From an uncultured Ruminococcus sp. (lineage in GTDB: Bacteria > Bacillota > Clostridia > Oscillospirales > CAG-272), in contig CACYZS010000139.1 in assembly GCA_902778985.1 (NCBI GenBank), positions 1 to 5,179 of the forward strand: a stretch of 5,179 nucleotides of DNA, in the 5' to 3' direction. The translations under genes and the position numbers were made by a program. The notes under the pieces were generated by a model that was not told the DNA's origin, did no database searches, and saw only the letters and a list, made by a program, of their open reading frames with translations. Positions within the stretch are counted from its first letter, which is position 1. Every line of letters starts with the position of its first letter. Shown in pieces: positions 1 to 4,765 of this stretch.

Positions 1-1
1 C

Positions 2-88
2 GGGGACAACCGCACGGCGTCAAGCGACGCAGGGACGGTCGATCTCCGCTCGATCCTCGGCGTCGTGCGCTTCCAATTCGGACGCTGA
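2..88 (+). CDS. lepB: Signal peptidase I, C-terminal end (partial)
   Basis: Only the last 28 codons are in the window; the gene begins to the left. The frame opens with GDNR, followed two residues later by S-S-D, and ends FQFGR-stop. GDNRxxSxD is conserved box E of type I signal peptidases, the membrane-anchored Ser/Lys serine proteases that cut signal peptides from exported preproteins on the outer face of the membrane. The downstream G-x-V-D-x-R-x-I-x-G pattern also matches the family tail. The position just before ylqF and rnhB supports the call, since lepB-ylqF-rnhB is a common order in Bacillota. One oddity is that box E normally continues D-S-R, whereas here the Asp is followed by A-G-T-V, so the usual Arg and a few residues appear to be missing. 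The catalytic Ser and Lys lie outside the window. The call rests on a short motif plus synteny. Confidence 0.72.
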   Translation, partial: GDNRTASSDAGTVDLRSILGVVRFQFGR

Positions 89-109
89 ACCAAATCAAAA
101 GAAAGGATG

Positions 110-124
110 CCGGGGACGCCCCGG
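110..124 (+). promoter_or_regulatory. Hairpin in the ylqF leader
   Basis: A perfect 6-bp inverted repeat, CCGGGG-ACG-CCCCGG, has a 3-nt loop. It sits between the purine tract GAAAGG (101-106), which looks like the Shine-Dalgarno used by thrC further right, and the preferred ATG at 137. If it folds, it brings the tract closer to ATG 137, leaving about 15 unpaired nt. If translation began at ATG 107, the hairpin would instead lie within the first codons. A regulatory role is inference only. Confidence 0.35.
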
Positions 125-136
125 AACGGTACCGAT

Positions 137-1039
137 ATGGCGCTTGATCCGATCCAATGGTTCCCCGGTCATATGGCGAAAACCCGGCGCCTGATCGCCG
201 AGTGTCTTTCGCAGGTGGATATCGTGCTCGAACTGCTCGACGCGCGGATCCCCCGGAGTTCCAAGAACCCGGAAATCTTAAAACTAACCGCCGGGAAACC
301 CAAACTGACGCTACTGAACAAAGCCTCGCTTGCCGATCCGTCTGTCAGCGACGCGTGGCTCTCGCATTACGCCAAGACCGAAAACGAGGCGCTCCTGATC
401 GACTGCGTGACCGGGGACGGGATCGCGAAGATCGGCGACGCGGTGCGTAAGATCCTTGCCGAGAAGATCGCCAAAAACGAAGCGAAGGGGATGACGGGAC
501 GGCGGCTCTCGGCGATGATCGTCGGTATCCCGAACGTCGGCAAATCCTCGCTGATCAACCGACTTGCCGGCTCCAAACGCGCCAAGGTCGAGAACCGACC
601 GGGCGTCACGACGGCAAAACAGTGGGTAAGTACCTCAATCGGGCTGTCGCTGCTCGATACGCCGGGCGTTCTCTGGCCGAAGTTCGACGAGAAGACCGTG
701 GGCGAGAACCTCGCCCTGACCGGGGCGATCCGCGACGGCGTGCTCGACGTCGAAACGCTCGCCATGACGCTCTGCGAACGGCTGGTCGGCGTCTGCCCCG
801 CCCTGTTTTTCGCCCGCTACAAACTCAACCCCGAGGACGCCGAGGGGCGCGACGGCTACGACCTGCTCGAGATGGTCGGACGCAAGCGCGGCTTCCTCGT
901 TTCCGGGGGAGAAGTCAATATGCGCCGGACGGCGGAAATGCTGCTCGACGAGTTCCGTTCGGGCGTGATCGGGCGCATCTCGCTTGAAAGACCGACGCGC
1001 GACCTGCGCGAAAAGAAGGGGGAGACCGACGTATGCTGA
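137..1039 (+). CDS. ylqF: Ribosome biogenesis GTPase YlqF/RbgA
   Basis: This is a circularly permuted GTPase that drives late maturation of the 50S ribosomal subunit in Bacillota (established for RbgA). From the start at 137 the protein is 300 aa, against 282 in B. subtilis as I recall it. Visible blocks are the N-terminal signature [10 protein letters not shown] (6-15), DARIPRSS (35-42), the permuted G4 NKAS (61-64), G1 P-loop GIPNVGKSS (130-138), G2 threonines in RPGVTT (154-159), and G3 DTPG followed by VLWPKF (174-183). The C-terminal part includes KRG and SGG segments typical of the RNA-binding tail. The start is chosen at ATG 137 because IQWFPGHM lies at the extreme N terminus in the family. 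An in-frame ATG at 107 would add ten unconserved residues, and its purine tract GAAAGG (101-106) abuts it with no spacer. G4 ends in Ser where Asp is usual. The stop overlaps rnhB by 7 nt. Identity is near certain; the start is less so. Confidence 0.93.
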   Translation: MALDPIQWFPGHMAKTRRLIAECLSQVDIVLELLDARIPRSSKNPEILKLTAGKPKLTLLNKASLADPSVSDAWLSHYAKTENEALLIDCVTGDGIAKIGDAVRKILAEKIAKNEAKGMTGRRLSAMIVGIPNVGKSSLINRLAGSKRAKVENRPGVTTAKQWVSTSIGLSLLDTPGVLWPKFDEKTVGENLALTGAIRDGVLDVETLAMTLCERLVGVCPALFFARYKLNPEDAEGRDGYDLLEMVGRKRGFLVSGGEVNMRRTAEMLLDEFRSGVIGRISLERPTRDLREKKGETDVC

Positions 1040-1614
1040 ATAAGACCACCCCCGACGAGACCTTTGAAAACCAACTGCGCGAGGCGGGCTATACCGCGAT
1101 CTGCGGCGTGGACGAGGCGGGCAGAGGTCCGCTCTCGGGTCCCGTCGTCGCCGCCGCCTGTATCCTCCCCGCGGGATGCGTGATCCCGGGTCTTAACGAC
1201 TCGAAAAAACTGACCCCGAAACAACGCGACCGCCTCTTCGACGCGGTGCGCGAATCCGCCCTCTCCTACGCCGTCGGTATGGCGTCGCCCGAGGAGATCG
1301 ACGAGTTGAACATCCTGAACGCCACGATGTTTGCCCTGATCGACGGGAACTGCGCGCGCGGGATCGACCTGCCGCACAAAACCGTGATCTCGGGCGACGC
1401 GCTCTCGGTCTCGATCTCCGCCGCCAGTATCCTGGCGAAGGTGACGCGGGATCGCATCTGCCTTGAAAACGACCGCGACTACCCCGAATACGGGTTTGCC
1501 AAGCACAAGGGATACGGGACGAGGGAGCACATGGACGCCCTGCGTCGGCTCGGTCCCTGCCCTCTCCACCGCCGCTCGTTTCTGAAATTCCTGAACGAGG
1601 ACGAAACCAAATGA
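1033..1614 (+). CDS. rnhB: Ribonuclease HII, with apparent internal deletion
   Basis: RNase HII cuts the RNA strand of RNA/DNA hybrids and nicks 5' of single ribonucleotides misincorporated into DNA, acting in the cytoplasm. The protein is 193 aa. Visible motifs are [15 protein letters not shown] (25-39; catalytic D27 and E28), GLNDSKKL (53-60), [13 protein letters not shown] (87-99), LIDGN (102-106; D104, equivalent to E. coli D108), ISGD (119-122; D122, equivalent to D126), [15 protein letters not shown] (127-141) and HKGYGT (158-163). All four acidic residues are kept, and the D104-D122 spacing of 18 matches E. coli. However, family members known to me carry about 15 residues between the NATM block and LIDGN, including a helix, and these are absent here. 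The N terminus is about 11 residues longer than in E. coli. The start at 1033 has an AAGGGGGAG-type ribosome site 8 nt upstream and overlaps the ylqF end; the gene then overlaps yraN by ATGA. Family is certain; activity is open. Confidence 0.93.
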   Translation: MLNKTTPDETFENQLREAGYTAICGVDEAGRGPLSGPVVAAACILPAGCVIPGLNDSKKLTPKQRDRLFDAVRESALSYAVGMASPEEIDELNILNATMFALIDGNCARGIDLPHKTVISGDALSVSISAASILAKVTRDRICLENDRDYPEYGFAKHKGYGTREHMDALRRLGPCPLHRRSFLKFLNEDETK

Positions 1615-2006
1615 GCAAGACCGAAAAACGCGCCCGGGGCGACCGCGGTGAGAACGCCGCGGTCGGTTATCTCTGCCGTCGGTTCTACCGCATCCTCTCC
1701 CGCAACTACCGGGCGGGGAGCGCCGAGATCGACGTCGTGGCGAAGCGAGGCAAAACGCTGGTCTTCGTCGAGGTCAAGACCCGACGGCTTAACCCCGGGG
1801 ATTCTTCCCGGCTGACGCGCCCCGCCGCCGCCGTCACCCGCGACAAGCAGGAACACGTGATCCGGGCGGCGAAGATCTGGCTCGCGCAGCACCCCGACCC
1901 GAAACTTTCCGTTCGGTTTGACGTCATCGAGGTCTATCTTGACCCGGACGAAGCGTGCGACCGCGTGACCAGGATCGAGCATATCCGGGCGGCTTTTTAC
2001 GCATAA
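1611..2006 (+). CDS. yraN: UPF0102 family nuclease-like protein YraN
   Basis: This 131-aa protein belongs to the UPF0102/YraN family, which has the PD-(D/E)XK nuclease fold and is thought to act on DNA; its precise role is not established. Visible features are GENAAVGYL (13-21), the N-x-R element NYRAG (32-36), the acidic pair AEIDVV (38-43, E39 and D41) and the core strand VFVEVKTR (51-58), whose E54-V-K56 completes the nuclease-like site. A later D-K-Q stretch leads into the helix of the family's VT..KQ..I..AA..WL pattern. The loop after EVKTRR, rich in Pro, Ser and Ala, looks slightly longer than usual. Position right after rnhB is typical in Bacillota. ATG 1611 overlaps the rnhB stop as ATGA, so reinitiation is likely, with GAGGA about 9 nt upstream. 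The family usually has G-E-I-D where this protein has A-E-I-D. Confidence 0.9.
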   Translation: MSKTEKRARGDRGENAAVGYLCRRFYRILSRNYRAGSAEIDVVAKRGKTLVFVEVKTRRLNPGDSSRLTRPAAAVTRDKQEHVIRAAKIWLAQHPDPKLSVRFDVIEVYLDPDEACDRVTRIEHIRAAFYA

Positions 2007-2013
2007 TCGCTCC

Positions 2014-2048
2014 CCTCTCCGCATAAGAGTACCAAAACTCAGGAGAGG
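2014..2048 (+). promoter_or_regulatory. Hairpin sequestering the M19 dipeptidase ribosome binding site
   Basis: CCTCTCC (2014-2020) is the exact reverse complement of GGAGAGG (2042-2048), which contains the core of the Shine-Dalgarno AGGAGAGG used by the ATG at 2055. Inside lies a second stem, GAGT (2027-2030) with ACTC (2037-2040), closing on a six-base loop ACCAAA. The unpaired GCATAA (2021-2026) and a single A (2041) form an asymmetric internal bulge. The mRNA could therefore hide the ribosome site until melted or bypassed. There is no T-run after it, so it is not a standard terminator. The pairing is seen directly; the control role is inferred. Confidence 0.5.
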
Positions 2049-2054
2049 TGAAAC

Positions 2055-2975
2055 ATGAAGAAGACGACCCGGTGCCCTGCGCGTCTGAGCGTTCTGCACG
2101 CCGATACCCCCCTCAAAAGCGACCTTTACGACCTGCCCCTCTCGTCCCCCGCCCTCGCCCTGCGCCTGACTTCCCGGGTCTTTCCCGACGGAACGAACGC
2201 ACTGGCGGCGATCTGGTGCCGGGAAGGGAGAAGCGACGAAGCGTGTCTGTTTGATCTCTATCGGATCGCCGCGTCGTTTCGGGAGAAATGCGAGGCGGCG
2301 GGGATACCCAAAGAACGCGTTCCGCTCTCGGTAGAAGATCTGCGGTTGATCGGGAACGACCTGTCGGTCCTCGACGAACTTTCAAAGATCGGCGTTCTGT
2401 CGGTGATCCCGTTCTGGCGGGGTGAAAACGCCCTCGGCGGCGCGTGGGATACCGAAAAAGGACTGACCGACTTCGGGCGGGCGGCGATCGCACGCTGTCT
2501 TGCCCTCGGACTGATCCCCGACGTTTCGCACGCCTCGCGTCAATCGACCGACGGGATCCTCTCGCTCTGCGAGCGGGCGGGGAAAGTCGCGATCGCCTCG
2601 CACGTCGGTTTTGACGGGCTCTGTCCGCACGGGCGGAACCTGACCGACCGCGACGCATTCCGGATCGCGAACCTCGGGGGACTCGTCGGGATCACCTTTC
2701 ACGCCCCGCACCTGTCCCCGACCGGGCGCGCATCGGTCGCAGACGTTACGCGCCATCTGCTCCACGGGTTCGCCCGTTTTCCCGACGCGATCGCGCTCGG
2801 CGCCGATTTCGACGGCACAGACGAGTTGCCGGAAGGGCTGCCGTCTTCCGACGCGTTGCCGTCCCTTGCCGCCGCCCTCTCTTCGGCGGGGCTGTCCGAC
2901 CGTGCGATCGACGCGATCTTTTTCCGAAACGCCGAGCGGTTCTTTGCCCTCGCCGGACTTTCCACACGATTTTGA
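2055..2975 (+). CDS. Membrane dipeptidase family protein (peptidase M19)
   Basis: This 306-aa protein is a zinc-dependent dipeptidase of family M19 (renal/membrane dipeptidase family), which hydrolyses dipeptides, in some members with a D-residue at the second position. Visible motifs in order are HAD (15-17, first zinc His and Asp), VED (93-95, E94 as the probable metal-bridging Glu), LTDFGRAAIARCLALGL (137-153), DVSHAS (156-161, H159), ASHVG (181-185, H183), HGRNLTD (192-198), GGLVGI (208-213), GADFDG (249-254) and FFRNAERFF (302-range end region). No signal peptide or membrane segment is visible, so it is probably cytosolic like many bacterial members. The segment between HAD and the first Glu is short and Arg/Leu-rich. 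The start is fixed by AGGAGAGG 6 nt upstream. thrC follows 25 nt after the stop, so the two are probably co-transcribed. Substrate cannot be read from sequence. Confidence 0.9.
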   Translation: MKKTTRCPARLSVLHADTPLKSDLYDLPLSSPALALRLTSRVFPDGTNALAAIWCREGRSDEACLFDLYRIAASFREKCEAAGIPKERVPLSVEDLRLIGNDLSVLDELSKIGVLSVIPFWRGENALGGAWDTEKGLTDFGRAAIARCLALGLIPDVSHASRQSTDGILSLCERAGKVAIASHVGFDGLCPHGRNLTDRDAFRIANLGGLVGITFHAPHLSPTGRASVADVTRHLLHGFARFPDAIALGADFDGTDELPEGLPSSDALPSLAAALSSAGLSDRAIDAIFFRNAERFFALAGLSTRF

Positions 2976-2986
2976 TTTTCCCAAAC

Positions 2987-2994
2987 GAAAGGAT
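2987..2994 (+). promoter_or_regulatory. Ribosome binding site deciding the thrC start
   Basis: GAAAGGAT lies about 6-7 nt before ATG 3001. It fixes the start there, although the frame stays open upstream to 2866 inside the dipeptidase gene. The same GAAAGG string occurs at 101-106 before ylqF. Confidence 0.7.
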
Positions 2995-3000
2995 AGAAAA

Positions 3001-4482
3001 ATGCTTTACTCCAGCACCCGTTCCGCATCCGGACCGTTCGTCCAGAGCGCCGACGCCATCAAGCGCGGTCTCGCTCCCGACGGCGGGCTTTATATGCCCG
3101 CCGAGATCCCGACTGTCTCGGAGGACGAACTCGAAGAACTGGCGCGCCTTCCCTACCCCGAACGCGCCGCCCGGATCCTCGGAAAATTCCTCACCGACTA
3201 CACCGAAGAGGAACTGCTTGCCGACTGCCGCGAGGCGTACGGTGAAGAACGGTTCCCCGGCGGCGCCGCGCCGCTCTCGGATATCGACGGGACCACCGTC
3301 GCCCTCGAACTCTGGCACGGACCGACCTGCGCGTTCAAGGATATGGCGCTGCAGATCATGCCGCGCCTGCTCTCCCGCGCGCTCCGCAAGACCGGGGAGA
3401 CCAAGACCGCTTTGATCCTCGTCGCCACGTCGGGCGACACCGGCAAGGCGGCGCTCGAAGGCTACCGTGACGTTCCGCAGACCAAGATCCAGGTCTTCTA
3501 CCCCGCCGACGGCGTCAGCCGGGTGCAGAAACTGCAGATGGCGACGCAGACCGGGAACAACGTCAACGTGACCGCGATCCGCGGCAACTTCGACGACGCG
3601 CAGACCGGAGTGAAACAGATCTTCTCGGATCCCGCGATCCGTGAGAAACTCGGGCAGGCGGGCGTGATCCTGTCGAGCGCGAACTCGATCAACTGGGGAC
3701 GCCTCGCGCCCCAGATCGCCTACTACGTCTCGGCGTACTGCGATATGGTGACCTCGTCCCGGATCGGAATGGGCGATACCGTCGACGTGACGGTCCCGAC
3801 CGGCAACTTCGGCAACATCTTCGCCGCGTATCTGGCGAAGAAGATGGGCGTTCCCTTCGGTCGCCTGATCTGCGCGTCCAACCGCAACGACGTTCTGACC
3901 GAGTTCCTTGCCTGCGGCGTCTACGACCGCAACCGCACCTTCCATACCACGATGTCCCCTTCGATGGACATTCTGATCTCGAGCAACCTCGAACGGCTCC
4001 TGTTCGTCAAGTTCGGCGCGCGCAGATGCAAGGCGCTGATGGAGCAACTCGCCGCGACCGGCACCTACGCCCTTACCCACGAGGAAATGACGGCGATCCG
4101 CGCCGATTTCGTCGGATATTCCGCCGACGAAGAAAAGACCGGCGAGGCGATCCGGCTCGCTTGGGAAGCCGGATACCTTGCCGATCCGCATACGGCGGTC
4201 GGTTACGCCGCGATCCGCGCCGACCGGAACGCCCGCGACCGCGCGCAGAAGATCCTGCTCGCCTCGACGGCAAGCCCGTACAAGTTCGCCGCGAACGTCT
4301 TCCGTTGCCTGTCGGGCAAGGAACCCGCGAGCGATCTTTCGGCTCTGCGCGAACTGTCGGCGCTGACCTCCACGCCGATCCCGGTCCCGCTCCAGGGCAT
4401 CGGGGAACGCACCGTCCGCTTTACCGGCACGGTCGCCCCCGCCGAGATGCCCGCGCGGGTGCTCGAGTTCGCGGGACTGTAA
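3001..4482 (+). CDS. thrC: Threonine synthase
   Basis: This PLP-dependent enzyme converts O-phospho-L-homoserine and water to L-threonine and phosphate, the last step of threonine synthesis in the cytoplasm. It has 493 aa, the long form shared by many bacteria and fungi. Visible elements are the N-terminal YSSTRS (3-8), LAPDGGLYMP (24-33), ELWHGPTCAFKDMALQ (103-118; K113 is the PLP Schiff-base lysine), TSGDTGKAALEG (143-154), NSINWGRL (228-235), the PLP-phosphate-binding PTGNFGN (266-272) and SPSMDI (319-324). A later HTAVGY segment and ASTASPYKF are also typical. The start at 3001 gives the expected N terminus and has a good ribosome site. There is no leader region for a T-box or attenuator, because the dipeptidase stop is only 25 nt away; any control must be shared with upstream promoters. 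The stop lies 1 nt from that of the convergent DUF1540 gene, with no terminator visible between them. Confidence 0.97.
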   Translation: MLYSSTRSASGPFVQSADAIKRGLAPDGGLYMPAEIPTVSEDELEELARLPYPERAARILGKFLTDYTEEELLADCREAYGEERFPGGAAPLSDIDGTTVALELWHGPTCAFKDMALQIMPRLLSRALRKTGETKTALILVATSGDTGKAALEGYRDVPQTKIQVFYPADGVSRVQKLQMATQTGNNVNVTAIRGNFDDAQTGVKQIFSDPAIREKLGQAGVILSSANSINWGRLAPQIAYYVSAYCDMVTSSRIGMGDTVDVTVPTGNFGNIFAAYLAKKMGVPFGRLICASNRNDVLTEFLACGVYDRNRTFHTTMSPSMDILISSNLERLLFVKFGARRCKALMEQLAATGTYALTHEEMTAIRADFVGYSADEEKTGEAIRLAWEAGYLADPHTAVGYAAIRADRNARDRAQKILLASTASPYKFAANVFRCLSGKEPASDLSALRELSALTSTPIPVPLQGIGERTVRFTGTVAPAEMPARVLEFAGL

Positions 4483-4483
4483 T

Positions 4484-4678
4484 TCAGCCCTCGGATTTGG
4501 GGCGGAAGGTCGCGCAGACCGTTTCGTCCGAACAGCAGGCGTCGGTCGGTCCGACCGAGATATGCCCTGCCGTGCACTCGTTTTTCCCGTCGTTGTACTC
4601 GCAGCCCTTCACGTCGCAGGTGATCCCCTTGATCTTCTTGCAGGAAGTGCCGCAGTCTTTCATTTCGTCGTCTTTCAT
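4484..4678 (-). CDS. DUF1540 cysteine-rich small protein
   Basis: This 64-aa protein has eight Cys (9, 13, 21, 26, 35, 48, 49, 55). Residues 19-58 fit the DUF1540 pattern known in Clostridia: ITCDVKGC, then YNDGKNEC, then A-G-H-I-x-V, then TVCATF. The spacing C21-C26-C35-C55 suggests a metal-binding or disulfide-stabilised mini-domain, but the family's function is unknown. There is an extra N-terminal C-x3-C (9-13) and a C48-C49 pair. It is hydrophilic, with no signal peptide or membrane segment. The start at 4678 has AAAAGGAGA 5-6 nt upstream. An overlapping ATG five bases earlier would read only M-K-stop, and an in-frame ATG at 4663 arises from a local duplication. It converges on thrC and diverges from the phosphoesterase, so it is probably transcribed alone. 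The conserved Cys pattern makes this a real gene rather than a shadow frame. Confidence 0.88.
   Translation of the reverse strand: MKDDEMKDCGTSCKKIKGITCDVKGCEYNDGKNECTAGHISVGPTDACCSDETVCATFRPKSEG
4542..4558. repeat. Perfect inverted repeat inside the DUF1540 gene
   Basis: TCGGTCGG (4542-4549) and CCGACCGA (4551-4558) are exact reverse complements around one base. In RNA it would fold as a 7-bp stem with a 3-nt loop. It lies in the Val-Gly-Pro-Thr-Asp codons and has no T-run on either side, so I do not call it a terminator. Confidence 0.6.
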
Positions 4679-4681
4679 TTC
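4655..4681. repeat. 12-bp direct repeat over the DUF1540 start codon
   Basis: GTCTTTCATTTC occurs at 4655-4666 and again at 4670-4681, separated by GTC, giving a 15-bp period. On the coding strand each copy reads GAAATGAAAGAC, so each contains an in-frame ATG-AAA-GAC. The result is the repeated N terminus M-K-D-D-E-M-K-D. Only the first ATG (4678) is well placed relative to the ribosome site. Confidence 0.85.
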
Positions 4682-4692
4682 ATTCTCCTTTT

Positions 4693-4707
4693 CCGGCGTT
4701 GCGCCGG
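4693..4707. repeat. Palindrome 1 in the divergent intergenic region
   Basis: CCGGCG-TTG-CGCCGG is a perfect 6-bp stem with a 3-nt loop, extendable by G-U pairs. Read towards DUF1540 it is followed by AAAAGGAG, the ribosome site, rather than a U-run, so it is a leader hairpin or a DNA operator rather than a terminator. It overlaps the candidate -35 of the phosphoesterase promoter. Confidence 0.6.
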
Positions 4708-4728
4708 GGGAGAGTATGCCCGTATAAC
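4699..4728 (+). promoter_or_regulatory. Candidate sigma-A type promoter for the phosphoesterase gene
   Basis: A weak -35 TTGCGC (4699-4704, three of six consensus bases) lies 18 bp before a -10 TATAAC (4723-4728, five of six). Initiation near 4735 would give a leader of about 30 nt that includes the AAGGGGG ribosome site. The two elements fall on the centres of the two palindromes. The weak -35 and the GC-rich setting keep confidence low. On the other strand CATAAT (4740-4735) is a possible -10 for DUF1540, but I see no convincing -35. Confidence 0.35.
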
Positions 4729-4732
4729 GGGC
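4718..4732. repeat. Palindrome 2 in the divergent intergenic region
   Basis: GCCCGT-ATA-ACGGGC is a perfect 6-bp inverted repeat with a 3-nt centre. It has the same geometry as palindrome 1, with its centre 25 bp further right, but a different sequence. A TATAAC string spanning its centre is a good -10 candidate, so the palindrome could be an operator over the promoter. Confidence 0.6.
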
Positions 4733-4765
4733 GGATTATGCAGAAAGAAAGGGGGTGTTCCCGAC

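Noticed and set aside
856..1569. Minus-strand open frame opposite ylqF and rnhB
   Set aside because: It shadows two well-supported genes and has no recognisable motif.
2866..3000. Longer thrC start extending into the dipeptidase gene
   Set aside because: The extra residues are Arg/Ser/Pro-rich and unlike threonine synthases, and the ATG at 3001 has a proper ribosome site and family N terminus.
2976..3000. T-box or attenuator before thrC
   Set aside because: Only 25 nt separate the genes, far too short for such a leader.
2746..4191. Very long open frame (481 codons) on the minus strand opposite thrC and the dipeptidase
   Set aside because: It is antisense to two certain genes, has an Arg/Gly/Val-rich low-information product with no motif, and is the expected side effect of G/C-biased third codon positions.
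4450..4459. Palindrome CCCGCGCGGG near the thrC end as a terminator or operator
   Set aside because: It has no loop or T-run, and such G/C palindromes arise easily in coding DNA of this composition.
4693..4707. Rho-independent terminator
   Set aside because: The stem is followed by GGGAGAG on the plus strand and AAAAGGAG on the minus strand, with no T-run in either direction.
4026..4727. Plus-strand open frame overlapping the thrC end and the DUF1540 gene
   Set aside because: It is out of frame with thrC, Arg/Pro-rich and crosses the convergent junction; it has no ribosome site or family match.
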